From NCBI GenBank assembly GCA_030693705.1, contig JAUYAB010000101.1, positions 1-48,000 of the forward strand: a stretch of 48,000 bases of DNA. The letters are read 5' to 3'. Each line of letters opens with the position of its first letter. Position 1 is the first letter of the stretch. Below the pieces are notes generated by a model. It made no database searches. It worked only from the letters and a program-made list of their open reading frames with translations, and was not told where the DNA came from. The stretch comes from Ignavibacteria bacterium (GTDB lineage Bacteria > Bacteroidota > Ignavibacteria > Ignavibacteriales > Ignavibacteriaceae). Below, in pieces: positions 17,689-26,252 of this stretch. Made by a program: the position numbers and the translations under genes.

Positions 17689-18546
17689 TTGCAAATTGGT
17701 TACTATCCCGGCTGTTCCTTAAGCGGAACGGGGAAAGAGTACGACATCTCATTGAAGAAAGTTTTCAATCTTCTTGATGTTCAACTTGAAGAACTTAACG
17801 ACTGGTCTTGCTGTGGGGCTACATCTGCACACGCAACGAATCATCTCCTCTCTATAGCGCTGCCTGCACGAAATTTGCTTATTGCTAAACACCAAAAGCT
17901 TTCCGAAGTGGTTGCACCTTGCGCGGCGTGTTACAACCGATTGATAGTAACTCAACATGAACTTGAAGCAAATCAGGTTCTCAAAAAGGAAACCTCCGAA
18001 CTGCTCGGCGAGAATATTGGCAATCGAATTTCTATACTCAACATTATTGAATTGTTTGAGCGGATCGGGAAAGAAAAAATTGTTGAAAAGAAAACAAATG
18101 ATTTAAAAGGAATTAAAGCAGCTTGTTATTATGGGTGCTTATTGATTCGTCCGTTTGCAATTACTCATTTTGATGATGCCGAACAGCCATCATCTATGGA
18201 AAAAATAATTTCCGCTACCGGAGCGACCACAGTTGATTGGAATTATAAAACTGAATGCTGTGGTGGGGCACATTCATTTGCACATAAAGAAATTGTTGTT
18301 GATCTATCTATGAAAATAATTGATGATGCAAAGCTTCACGGTGCAGACATAATTGTTGTTGCCTGCCCGATGTGCCATTCAAATCTTGATATGCGGCAGC
18401 GGGCGATGAAAAATCATCAGGAGATGCCGATACTTTATCTCACAGAGTTTATCGGTCTGGCACTTGGCATTCAACCAAAAGAACTTGGAATTGATTTGCA
18501 CTTTATTTCTAGTGATTCAATGCTGGAAAAAATAGGCAAGGAGTAG
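17689..18546 (+). CDS. hdrB: Heterodisulfide reductase-like subunit B (two CCG domains)
   Basis: This 285-residue protein has two cysteine-rich CCG domains: C9...C41-C42-G43...C78-x2-C81, and CYYGCLLIRP...ECCGG...CPMCH. In HdrB these bind two non-cubane [4Fe-4S] clusters that reduce a disulfide. Both copies are complete, so the site should be active. Methanogens use CoM-S-S-CoB; a bacterium lacking these must use another disulfide, such as DsrC-trisulfide in sulfate reducers, but no such partner gene is seen here. The TTG start is supported by AGAGG upstream. hdrA starts 3 bp after its stop. Confidence 0.93.
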   Translation: MQIGYYPGCSLSGTGKEYDISLKKVFNLLDVQLEELNDWSCCGATSAHATNHLLSIALPARNLLIAKHQKLSEVVAPCAACYNRLIVTQHELEANQVLKKETSELLGENIGNRISILNIIELFERIGKEKIVEKKTNDLKGIKAACYYGCLLIRPFAITHFDDAEQPSSMEKIISATGATTVDWNYKTECCGGAHSFAHKEIVVDLSMKIIDDAKLHGADIIVVACPMCHSNLDMRQRAMKNHQEMPILYLTEFIGLALGIQPKELGIDLHFISSDSMLEKIGKE

Positions 18547-18549
18547 ATA

Positions 18550-20550
18550 ATGAGAATTGGTGTTTTTATTTGTCACTGCGGTGAGAATATTGGAAGAACT
18601 GTTGATTGTCCTGCAGTAGCAGAAGCTGCCGGAAGATTTCCCGGAGTTGCATACGCAGTTGACAATAAATATATGTGTTCGGATCCCGGACAGAATTTAG
18701 TTAAGAATGCTATCAAAGAAAAAAATCTTGATGCAGTTGTAGTTGGTTCATGCTCTCCGCATATGCATGAAAAAACTTTTCGCAAAGCGTGTTCCGATGC
18801 AGGATTGAATCCTTACCTATTTGAAATGGCAAACTTGCGAGAGCATTGTTCGTGGGTACATGAAGATATCGTTGAAGCGACTAAAAAGGCTATCGATCTA
18901 ACCCGCATCGCAGTTGAAAAAGTAAAACGTAACGCTCCGCTTCAACCAATTCGTGTTCCTGTTACAAAACGTGCACTTGTAATCGGCGGAGGAATCTCCG
19001 GTATTCAAGCTGCACTTGATATTGCAAACGCTGGCTTTGAATGTGTACTGGTTGAGAAAGAGCCTTCAATCGGCGGGCACATGTCCCAGCTTTCTGAAAC
19101 GTTCCCAACGTTGGATTGTTCTCAATGTATTTTAACTCCTCGAATGGTTGAAGTTTATCAGCATCCTAAAATAAAATTACTTACATATTCCGAAGTTGAA
19201 AAAGTTGAAGGATTTATTGGCAATTTCAAAGTTACCGTACGCAAAAAAGCCAGAGGTATTGACGATACAAAATGTAACGGCTGCGGAAACTGCGCTCAGA
19301 AATGTCCAATCAAGAAAAAAGCATTTAGCGAATTTGATGAAGGATTATCATTCCGCCCGGCTATTTATGTTCCATTTCCTCAAGCGGTTCCAAATATACC
19401 TGTGATAGATAAAAGCGTCTGCACATATTTTCAAACCGGCAAATGCCAGATGTGCGTAAAAGTCTGCGGACGTGAAGCAATAAAATTTGATCAGGAAGAT
19501 ACATTCATTACAGAAGATGTTGGCTCGATCGTAGTAGCAACAGGTTACAAACTTTATACAATAGATAAGAAACCGGATGACAGTGAAATCAAAGGTTACG
19601 GTGAGTATGGTTACGGTAAATACAAAGATGTAATTGACGGTTTGCAGTTTGAAAGAATCGCAAGCGCATCGGGACCAACCTCCGGAGAAATTCAGAGACC
19701 ATCCGATAAAAAAACACCAAAGAAAATAGTATTTATTCAATGCGTCGGTTCACGCGATGAATCAAAAGGATTTTCTTACTGCAGCAAAATATGCTGTATG
19801 TACACGGCTAAGCATGCGATGCTTTACAAACATAAAGTTCACGATGGTGAAGCGTATGTTTTCTATATGGATATTCGCTCCGGTGGAAAAGGGTATGATG
19901 AATTTGTTCGGCGTGCTATAGAAGAAGATCATGTAAAATATATCCGGGGAAGAGTTTCTCGGATTTATGAAGAGAATGGAAAATATATTGTAAAGGGCGA
20001 AGACACACTTGCCGGTAAAGCAATTACAATTGACGCTGACATGGTTGTTCTTGCAACAGCTATGATTGCTCAGCCAAACGCAACTAAGCTTGCACAAACA
20101 ATTGGAATCTCTTATGACAAATATGGATTCTATAACGAAGCTCATCCAAAACTCCGTCCAGTAGAAGTTAGTACTGCTGGAATATTTCTTGCCGGCGCAT
20201 GTCAATCGCCAAAAGATATTCCCGAGTCAGTTGCAATGGCATCGGCTGCTGCGGCAAAATCACTAGTGCTATTTGGCTCGGACGTATTAGAACGTGAACC
20301 AACCGTTGCACGTGTAAACGAATCTGTTTGTGCCGGATGTTTTTATTGCCAAAAAGTTTGCGCTTACAACGCAATTGAGAAAAAAGAAATTAGAGATAGA
20401 CAAGGCAACTTGATTAGAACGATCGCATACGTTAATTCCGGATTGTGTCAAGGATGCGGAACATGTAACGCGGTTTGTCCATCGAAGTCGGTTGAGTTGA
20501 TCGGCTTTAACGATGAAGAAATTTATGCAGAGATTAATGCATTATCTTAA
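18550..20550 (+). CDS. hdrA: Heterodisulfide reductase-like subunit A (FAD, bifurcating)
   Basis: This 666-residue protein carries an N-terminal domain with CHCGENIGRTVDC, a Rossmann FAD site VIGGGISGIQAALDIA (about 142-157) and ferredoxin-type clusters CNGCGNCAQKCP, CQMCVKVC, CAGCFYCQKVC and CQGCGTCNAVCP. HdrA is the flavin-based electron-bifurcating centre: it splits an electron pair from its donor, one to ferredoxin and one toward HdrBC. The sequence is complete with no obvious cofactor loss. It follows hdrB by 3 bp. The next gene, for the MvhD-like subunit, docks on HdrA in known complexes. Confidence 0.95.
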   Translation: MRIGVFICHCGENIGRTVDCPAVAEAAGRFPGVAYAVDNKYMCSDPGQNLVKNAIKEKNLDAVVVGSCSPHMHEKTFRKACSDAGLNPYLFEMANLREHCSWVHEDIVEATKKAIDLTRIAVEKVKRNAPLQPIRVPVTKRALVIGGGISGIQAALDIANAGFECVLVEKEPSIGGHMSQLSETFPTLDCSQCILTPRMVEVYQHPKIKLLTYSEVEKVEGFIGNFKVTVRKKARGIDDTKCNGCGNCAQKCPIKKKAFSEFDEGLSFRPAIYVPFPQAVPNIPVIDKSVCTYFQTGKCQMCVKVCGREAIKFDQEDTFITEDVGSIVVATGYKLYTIDKKPDDSEIKGYGEYGYGKYKDVIDGLQFERIASASGPTSGEIQRPSDKKTPKKIVFIQCVGSRDESKGFSYCSKICCMYTAKHAMLYKHKVHDGEAYVFYMDIRSGGKGYDEFVRRAIEEDHVKYIRGRVSRIYEENGKYIVKGEDTLAGKAITIDADMVVLATAMIAQPNATKLAQTIGISYDKYGFYNEAHPKLRPVEVSTAGIFLAGACQSPKDIPESVAMASAAAAKSLVLFGSDVLEREPTVARVNESVCAGCFYCQKVCAYNAIEKKEIRDRQGNLIRTIAYVNSGLCQGCGTCNAVCPSKSVELIGFNDEEIYAEINALS

Positions 20551-20602
20551 ATGCTAAACGAAGTGAAGCATCTCTTACTTTTATGATTAGGAGATTCTTC
20601 AT

Positions 20603-20617
20603 CTCGACTTCGTCGAG
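20603..20617. repeat. Short palindrome, CGACTTCGTCG core
   Basis: CTCGACTTCGTCGAG is a perfect 15-bp palindrome apart from its centre, in the 89-bp hdrA-mvhD gap, the largest gap in the Hdr-Flox operon. The core matches palindromes inserted in the tRNA-Asn remnants at 29227 and 29746, so it probably belongs to the same family of small repeats. It could also form an mRNA hairpin within the operon. Confidence 0.55.
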
Positions 20618-20639
20618 GCTGAAAATTTAATGAGGAAAT

Positions 20640-21086
20640 ATGGAACAAGAAAAATTTGAACCGAAAATTGTGGCGTTTGTTTGTAACTGGTGCACTTATA
20701 CCGGCGCCGATCTGGCCGGAACATCACGATTAAAATACGGAACCAATGTAAAAATGATTCGTGTGCCGTGTACTGGCAGAATAGATCCCGTGTTCATCAT
20801 CAAAGCTTTTGAGAAAGGCGCCGATGGAGTTCTAATCTCCGGCTGTCATCCAAACGATTGCCATTACAACACGGGAAATTTTCACGCAAGAAGGCGTTGG
20901 ATATTCTTTAGACAGTTGCTCGATTTCATCGGAATCGATTCATCACGCTTACATTTCTCGTGGGTCTCTGCCTCTGAAGGTAAAAAATTTGTAGATGTTG
21001 TTACTGAGGTAATAAATTCAGCCAAAGCGAGAGGTCCATTCGAAAAATATGCGAAGATAAATGAGGAGTTTGTTATTCATGAATGA
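20640..21086 (+). CDS. floxD: MvhD/FloxD-like electron-transfer subunit
   Basis: This 148-residue protein matches the MvhD family: VCNWCTYTGADLAGT near the start, then RVPCTGRIDP and ISGCHPNDCHY, whose cysteines bind a [2Fe-2S] cluster. MvhD links the electron-donor module to HdrA. In methanogens the donor is a NiFe hydrogenase; here the following genes encode an NAD(P)H-type flavoprotein module instead, giving the FloxD assignment. It lies 89 bp after hdrA. Its end overlaps the next gene by 8 bp. Confidence 0.9.
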   Translation: MEQEKFEPKIVAFVCNWCTYTGADLAGTSRLKYGTNVKMIRVPCTGRIDPVFIIKAFEKGADGVLISGCHPNDCHYNTGNFHARRRWIFFRQLLDFIGIDSSRLHFSWVSASEGKKFVDVVTEVINSAKARGPFEKYAKINEEFVIHE

Positions 21087-21945
21087 ACTTAGAGAAAAAG
21101 CAAAAGAACTTTTGAATGCCGGAACAGTAAAAGTAATTATAGGTTATGCTGAAAGTACAACACCAAATAGAACAAAACCTATAATTGTCCGCACCATCGA
21201 AGATGCAGACAAACTTGTGTTCAACAAATTTTGTGTTAACAATCTGGCTATCTATCTAACACGCAAAGAATATAAGAACAAAGGAACAGTTGGAATTGTT
21301 GCAAAGGGCTGTGATGTTAAAGCGATTGTTCAATTGATTCAAGAAAATCAGATTAACAAAGATGACATTTATATAATAGGTGTGAATTGCAGCGGGGTTG
21401 TCTCAGAACTTGGCCAAGAATTTAGCTCAGAGACAATTGCAACAAAATGTTTGAACTGCTCAGTGCGAACTCCTCATCTTCATCATACACTTATCGGTGC
21501 TATTGAAGAGATGCCGAAACGAAATGATCATAATTTTGAAACGATGCAAAAACTTGAAGCTATGAGCTCCGACCAAAAATGGAATTTTTGGGAAGCCGAG
21601 TTTGAACGTTGTGTGAAGTGTTACGCTTGTCGGCAGGCTTGCCCGCTTTGTTATTGTGAAAGATGCATTGCAGATAAATCAATACCGCGCTGGATAGAAA
21701 GCAGCGCTCACACACGCGGAAATTTTTCATGGAATATCATCCGCGCATTTCATCTTGCCGGAAGATGTATCGGCTGTAACGAATGTGAAAGAGCATGCCC
21801 GGCAGAAATCCCACTTTCGCTGTTAAACAGAAAAATGGGAATGGTTGCTAAGAAAGAATTTGATTACACAGCCGGAATTGGCTTAGATACACCAACATTA
21901 GTTGGCACATATGATGTGAACGATAGAGAAGAATTTATAAAATAG
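21079..21945 (+). CDS. floxC: FloxC-like iron-sulfur subunit (FrhB/dicluster family)
   Basis: I prefer the ATG at 21079 (288 residues, MNELREKAKEL), with GAGGAG 10-12 bp upstream, over 21061. It resembles the FrhB/FdhB-type subunit with added clusters: KCYACRQACPLCYCERC and RCIGCNECERACP near the C-terminal half are [4Fe-4S] motifs, and CLNCSVRTPHLH precedes them. In hdrABC-floxABCD complexes such a subunit channels electrons between the NAD(P)H module and HdrA. The overlap with floxD and spacing show co-translation. Exact cofactor content cannot be read from sequence. Confidence 0.85.
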   Translation: MNELREKAKELLNAGTVKVIIGYAESTTPNRTKPIIVRTIEDADKLVFNKFCVNNLAIYLTRKEYKNKGTVGIVAKGCDVKAIVQLIQENQINKDDIYIIGVNCSGVVSELGQEFSSETIATKCLNCSVRTPHLHHTLIGAIEEMPKRNDHNFETMQKLEAMSSDQKWNFWEAEFERCVKCYACRQACPLCYCERCIADKSIPRWIESSAHTRGNFSWNIIRAFHLAGRCIGCNECERACPAEIPLSLLNRKMGMVAKKEFDYTAGIGLDTPTLVGTYDVNDREEFIK

Positions 21946-22018
21946 TTTTGATCTCTCCCGCATCATTCCTTTTTTAATTGAGTGAATGAGTTGAAGGAGT
22001 TGATCTCAGGAAACAATA

Positions 22019-23050
22019 ATGGAAGAAAAATTAATTAGTCACCAAAATATGATTTCACTTGTAAGTGATTTGATAAAAGCAAATCACCTTGTGATCGGAC
22101 AAGATGATAAATCTATTGGATGGAAAAGAATTGCCGATGCTGCTGAAATAAAAATTAACCACTCCGGAATTCCATCAAATGTTTCGTATAAAGAATTTGT
22201 GTTTGCTAAAACTGAACCGATCTTTTATTACAAAAATAAGAAAGATGATTTTGACCTTGTTGAACCTAACCTTGAAGAAAGAAAAATTGTTTTCTTGGGT
22301 TCAAAACCTTGTGATGCACGCTCAATTGAGATAATGAGCAAAGTGTTTAACTGGGATTATAAAGACAAATTTTTCAATCAACGCGCTGAGAACTCGATTA
22401 TATTTGGTGTCGCATGCAATTATCAAGACGAATTTTGTTTTTGCACTTCTGTAGGTTTGACTCCAACGACGGAGAATGGCTCGGATATCTTCTTGGTCCC
22501 ACTTGCAGAAAATAATTATGCATTTAGAATTGTTACTGATAAAGGGAAAGATTTCATCAAACCGTATGAAAAATATTTGAGCGATGGTAATTCAAACCTG
22601 TCAACTGAAGCCCTTTCTAAAATCAAACATCCTGAAAAAAGATTTGAAAGCGAAAAAGTAAGAAAATGGATTACCGGCAATTTCGAACACAAACTGTTTG
22701 ATAAAGTTGGCGAAACATGTTTGGGATGCGGACAATGTGCGTTCGTTTGTCCGGTTTGCCATTGTTTCGATATAGTTGATGAAGAATGCAATTACAGTTG
22801 CGGACGCAGAATGAAAAATTGGGATGCATGTCAATTTGGTTTGTTCACATTACACGGATCGGGACACAACCCCCGCGATAATCAAGGAAAACGATACCGT
22901 CAACGCATTGCGCACAAATTCAAATATTACACAGATAAATTCGATGAAATACTTTGCACGGGATGCGGAAGATGTTCGCGTGGGTGTCCGGTTGGAATTG
23001 ACATTGCGGCTGTAGCAAGTGAAATAAATTTTGTAGCTAATCAAGTTTAG
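22019..23050 (+). CDS. floxB: FloxB-like iron-sulfur subunit (sulfhydrogenase beta-like)
   Basis: This 343-residue protein resembles the beta subunit of cytosolic sulfhydrogenases and FloxB: an N-terminal domain with GSKPCDARSIEIM and ACNYQDEFCFCTS, then two [4Fe-4S] motifs, CLGCGQCAFVCPVCHCF and CTGCGRCSRGCP. It transfers electrons between the FloxA flavin and the rest of the complex. No NiFe hydrogenase large subunit is found nearby, so this is the flavin-oxidoreductase version. It ends 10 bp before floxA. Confidence 0.88.
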   Translation: MEEKLISHQNMISLVSDLIKANHLVIGQDDKSIGWKRIADAAEIKINHSGIPSNVSYKEFVFAKTEPIFYYKNKKDDFDLVEPNLEERKIVFLGSKPCDARSIEIMSKVFNWDYKDKFFNQRAENSIIFGVACNYQDEFCFCTSVGLTPTTENGSDIFLVPLAENNYAFRIVTDKGKDFIKPYEKYLSDGNSNLSTEALSKIKHPEKRFESEKVRKWITGNFEHKLFDKVGETCLGCGQCAFVCPVCHCFDIVDEECNYSCGRRMKNWDACQFGLFTLHGSGHNPRDNQGKRYRQRIAHKFKYYTDKFDEILCTGCGRCSRGCPVGIDIAAVASEINFVANQV

Positions 23051-23060
23051 GAAAATCGTT

Positions 23061-23900
23061 ATGGGCGAATCAAATATTTACAAACCGGAATTAATGGAAG
23101 TCACCGAAATAATTGATGAGACAATAGACACCAGAACATTCCGGTTGCAATTCAAGGATAAAGAATTGGCAAAGAATTTTTCCTTCAAGGCTGGACAGTT
23201 TGGTGAATATTCAATGTTCGGCGAAGGAGAATCCACCTTTTGTATTGCTTCATCTCCAACAAGGCCAGAATATATCGAATGTTCATTTAAACAGATTGGA
23301 AAGGTTACATCGTCGATGCGGAGATTGAGTGTCGGTGATACAATCGGATTCCGCGGACCTTACGGAAATTATTTTCCTGTTGAAGAAATGAAAGGTAAAA
23401 ATGTTTTGTTCATCGCCGGAGGAATTGGATTAGCCCCGGTCCGCTGCGTGATATGGAATGTTCTGGATTTGCGAGATCAATTTAAAGATATCACAATTGT
23501 TTACGGTGCCCGGTCATTTAATGATCTTGTTTACAAACGGGAATTGAAAGAATGGAAAGAGAGAAAAGATATTAAAACTGTTGTGACTCTAGATCCTGGC
23601 GGAGAAGTTCCGGATTGGGACGGCGAAATTGGTTTTGTTCCGGCAATAGTTGAAAAGACAGCACCCAAAAGTGAAAACACGGTTGCAATTGTTTGCGGTC
23701 CTCCAATCATGATAAAATTTACGATCCCGGTTTTAACCAAACTCGGCTTCAAAGAAGAAAATATAATTACAACTCTCGAAAATAGAATGAAATGCGGTCT
23801 TGGTAAATGCGGACGTTGTAATGTTGGCAATGTTTACGTTTGCAAAGATGGTCCGGTGTTCACTTACGCGCAAATGAAAGACTTGCCACAAGAGTATTAG
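23061..23900 (+). CDS. floxA: FloxA-like FAD/NAD(P)H-binding subunit
   Basis: This 279-residue protein has a ferredoxin-reductase fold: an FAD domain (about 10-110) with an RPEYIECSFKQIG stretch, a nucleotide-binding domain beginning VLFIAGGIGLAPVRC, and a C-terminal cysteine set CGLGKCGRCNVGNVYVC expected to bind a [2Fe-2S] cluster, as in PyrK and hydrogenase gamma subunits. It is the likely NAD(P)H entry point of the Hdr-Flox complex; NADH versus NADPH cannot be told. It is the last gene of the operon. Confidence 0.9.
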   Translation: MGESNIYKPELMEVTEIIDETIDTRTFRLQFKDKELAKNFSFKAGQFGEYSMFGEGESTFCIASSPTRPEYIECSFKQIGKVTSSMRRLSVGDTIGFRGPYGNYFPVEEMKGKNVLFIAGGIGLAPVRCVIWNVLDLRDQFKDITIVYGARSFNDLVYKRELKEWKERKDIKTVVTLDPGGEVPDWDGEIGFVPAIVEKTAPKSENTVAIVCGPPIMIKFTIPVLTKLGFKEENIITTLENRMKCGLGKCGRCNVGNVYVCKDGPVFTYAQMKDLPQEY

Positions 23901-23909
23901 CCTTCGACG

Positions 23910-24456
23910 TCAAGAAAGTTTCTTGAAAACAAGACTGATCCACTCATCCAGTTGCATTTTATCAGTGAATGCGAGACCCAATTTGGTATAACATTCGACA
24001 ATATCTGTTTCATCCGTATAAAGTAAGCCGGATAAAATAATTATTCCCCCCTCCTTAACTTTGGTTGAAATATCCTTTGCAATTAAAAGTAAAACATCTT
24101 TTTGGATATTTGCGAGTAAGAGATCAAAATCATGTTCAGCAATATTTCCAATTTCAGTTAAGCGGAAGTCAACTTTCCCAAGTACATGATTCTGATCAAT
24201 ATTTTCGAGCGCGTTTTCTTAACACCATTCATCGTTATCAATTCCTAAAGCATAGCGCAGCAAACTGCAAGTAAAAAGTTGAAAGTATAAAGTAAAAAAA
24301 TATCTTTACACAAAAAAACAAAAAGTTAACTGTCAATATTATAGTTAGCTCCAAGCTAAACAGAAGCGATTGCCGGCACTCCGGTTCATGTTCCAACATC
24401 GATCACTTTCATTTCCGATTTAACATATTTTTCCTGACTTGTCCGGGTGGAAATAA
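23910..24456 (-). pseudogene. prmA: Decayed prmA (ribosomal protein L11 methyltransferase)
   Basis: Reading minus, the fragment shows the PrmA order: KYVKSEMKVIDVGT-stop-TGV (AdoMet motif I, DVGTGTG expected), ASV-stop-LGA, ALGIDNDEWC-stop-ENALEN, HDFDLLLANIQKDVLLLIA and GGIIILSGLL near the C terminus. There are three in-frame stops, at 24386-24388, 24356-24358 and 24219-24221, and an insertion of roughly 80 bp at 24262-24345. The N-terminal substrate domain is missing. It can no longer encode an L11 methyltransferase. It lies in the 804-bp gap after floxA. Confidence 0.85.
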
Positions 24457-24704
24457 TTAAATATATTGAAATAGAAATCAGAAGTAAGAATTCAGAATGA
24501 AAATTCTTCTGACTTCTGTATTCCGATTTCAGAGCGCAATCGGCTCTAAGTTTTTTGGTTCCGGCAGGGTATATCTTTAAACTCTTTGCCGATGATGAAG
24601 ATATCTTTATTTTTCGGAACGGAAGAAAAGAAGAAGGTTCTAATTCGATTTTAATAGATCATCGAATTAAGAATAAGAATTAACTAAAGAAAATTAATAA
24701 AACC
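24457..24704 (+). other. Intergenic stretch upstream of serA
   Basis: CAGAAGTAAGAATT (24479) faces AATTCTTCTGACTTCTG, an imperfect hairpin with no T-run. A reading frame of about 50 codons (about 24515-24672) with VPAGYIFKLFADDEDIFIF is open to a TAA but has no start; it may be a remnant of a lost gene. No convincing promoter was found. Confidence 0.3.
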
Positions 24705-25949
24705 ATGAACAACGCAACCAAAACCTACACTCTTTCAAAAGAAAAAATTAAAGTTTTACTTCTTGAAGGATTGCACGAAAACGCAGCTAATCTTTTTCTT
24801 AAAAATGGCTACACAAATATTGAGTATATTAAAAGTTCGCTTGAAGGAGATGAACTAAAAGAAAAAGTTAAAGATGTTCATTTAATCGGAATTCGCTCAA
24901 GAACAAATTTAACCGCTGAGATACTTGAGCATTGTAATAAGCTGATAGCAGTAGGATGTTTTAGTATCGGTACAAACCAGGTTGATCTGCACGCGGCAAA
25001 ACTAAAAGGTATTCCCGTTTTTAATGCTCCTTTTTCAAATACACGTTCCGTAGCTGAACTGGTGATAAGCGAATGTATTTTTTTGATTAGAGGAATCCCC
25101 GAAAAGAATTATCACGCCCATAATGGCAAGTGGCTTAAAGAAGCTTCCAACTCTTTTGAAGTAAGAGGGAAGAGTCTGGGAATTGTAGGGTACGGACATA
25201 TAGGCTCGCAGGTTTCCATACTGGCGGAAAACATGGGAATGAATGTATTTTATTACGACATAGAAAAAAAACTGAATCTCGGAAATGCCAAAGCATGCAA
25301 CTCTCTTGATGAACTTTTACAGATTTCCGATATCGTTACGCTGCACGTGCCCGAAACAGAACTTACTAAAAACATGATTACTGCCGATAAAATAAAATTG
25401 ATGAAGAAAGGAAGTTTTCTTATCAACTCTTCGCGCGGCACAGTTGTAAGTCTTGAGGACTTAGCGCATGCTCTTGAAGAAAAACATTTGAACGGAGCGG
25501 CTGTAGATGTGTATCCCGACGAACCGGCTTCAAACAGTAATTCTTTTTCGTGCATTCTTCAGAAATTCAACAATGTAATTCTTACTCCGCATATTGCGGG
25601 CAGCACTTCGGAAGCGCAGGCAAATATTGCTCACGAAGTAACGGAAAAACTTGTAAACTATTGCGATGTTGGCAGTACAATAGGAGCAAGAAATTTTGTG
25701 GAAATTTCTCTTCAGCCGAATATTGATAAACAGAGGTATCTGCATATTCACAGGAACAGCCCCGGTGTACTAACAAAAATAACGGAAGTTTTTACAACAA
25801 GAAATATTAATATTGCCTCGCAGTATTTGCAGACAGACCCGTACATAGGATACGTAATTATTGATATTGACAGCAAAGAAAAATCGTGGGAGATATTGAA
25901 AGAATTAAAACTAATTCCCGAAACAATTAAAGCGCGTATGCTTATATAG
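24705..25949 (+). CDS. serA: D-3-phosphoglycerate dehydrogenase with ACT domain
   Basis: This 414-residue enzyme catalyses the first step of serine synthesis, oxidising 3-phosphoglycerate with NAD+. Visible are the substrate domain (GIRSRTNLT, GCFSIGTNQVDL), the Rossmann motif GIVGYGHIGSQV, the catalytic arginine in INSSRGTVV, glutamate in YPDEPA, histidine in TPHIAGST, and a C-terminal ACT domain (about 340-414) with RNSPGVLTKITEVF, the usual serine-binding feedback module. The length matches the E. coli-type enzyme (410). Neighbours show no serine operon. The ATG is the first in frame. Confidence 0.95.
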   Translation: MNNATKTYTLSKEKIKVLLLEGLHENAANLFLKNGYTNIEYIKSSLEGDELKEKVKDVHLIGIRSRTNLTAEILEHCNKLIAVGCFSIGTNQVDLHAAKLKGIPVFNAPFSNTRSVAELVISECIFLIRGIPEKNYHAHNGKWLKEASNSFEVRGKSLGIVGYGHIGSQVSILAENMGMNVFYYDIEKKLNLGNAKACNSLDELLQISDIVTLHVPETELTKNMITADKIKLMKKGSFLINSSRGTVVSLEDLAHALEEKHLNGAAVDVYPDEPASNSNSFSCILQKFNNVILTPHIAGSTSEAQANIAHEVTEKLVNYCDVGSTIGARNFVEISLQPNIDKQRYLHIHRNSPGVLTKITEVFTTRNINIASQYLQTDPYIGYVIIDIDSKEKSWEILKELKLIPETIKARMLI

Positions 25950-26040
25950 TGTAAATTATTTATAGCATCACCTTACGCGAAAGACATTATTGATCTCATA
26001 TTTTTAAGCAAATCATATTCATAATCGTAATCGTAATCGC

Positions 26041-26090
26041 AATCATAATCATAATCTTTTTCGTACCTGTCAGCCTTTGGTTTAATCTGC
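26041..26090 (+). repeat. Dispersed 50-bp intergenic repeat, copy 1
   Basis: AATCATAATC...CCTGTCAGCCTTTGG...AATCTGC matches 38446-38495 in inverted orientation with only a few differences. The stretch 26030-26065 also contains simple AATCGT/AATCAT repeats, continued by a mirrored AT-rich purine run at 26110-26150. There is no reading frame. The rest of 25950-26252 holds only a terminator. Confidence 0.8.
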
Positions 26091-26198
26091 TTTTGCTGTC
26101 TAAAATCGAGTAAGATTACGATCAGGATTAAGATTAAGAGGATTTTGATTAGCGGTTATAAATTAATTTATCCAGGATTCGATGAAACGTTTATAGGT

Positions 26199-26233
26199 AA
26201 AAAAAACGGCGTCAGAACTGACGCCGTTTTTTT
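26199..26233. terminator. Bidirectional terminator between serA and the S9 peptidase gene
   Basis: ACGGCGTCA (26206-26214) pairs with TGACGCCGT (26219-26227) around a GAAC loop, with A-run before and T-run after. It suits both convergent genes: serA (plus) and the S9 peptidase (minus). Confidence 0.9.
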
Positions 26234-26252
26234 ATTCTTTGAGAAAGGATTG

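Noticed and set aside
24515-24672. Gene upstream of serA (frame with VPAGYIFKLFADDED)
   Set aside because: No start codon or ribosome binding site and an upstream stop; at most a remnant.
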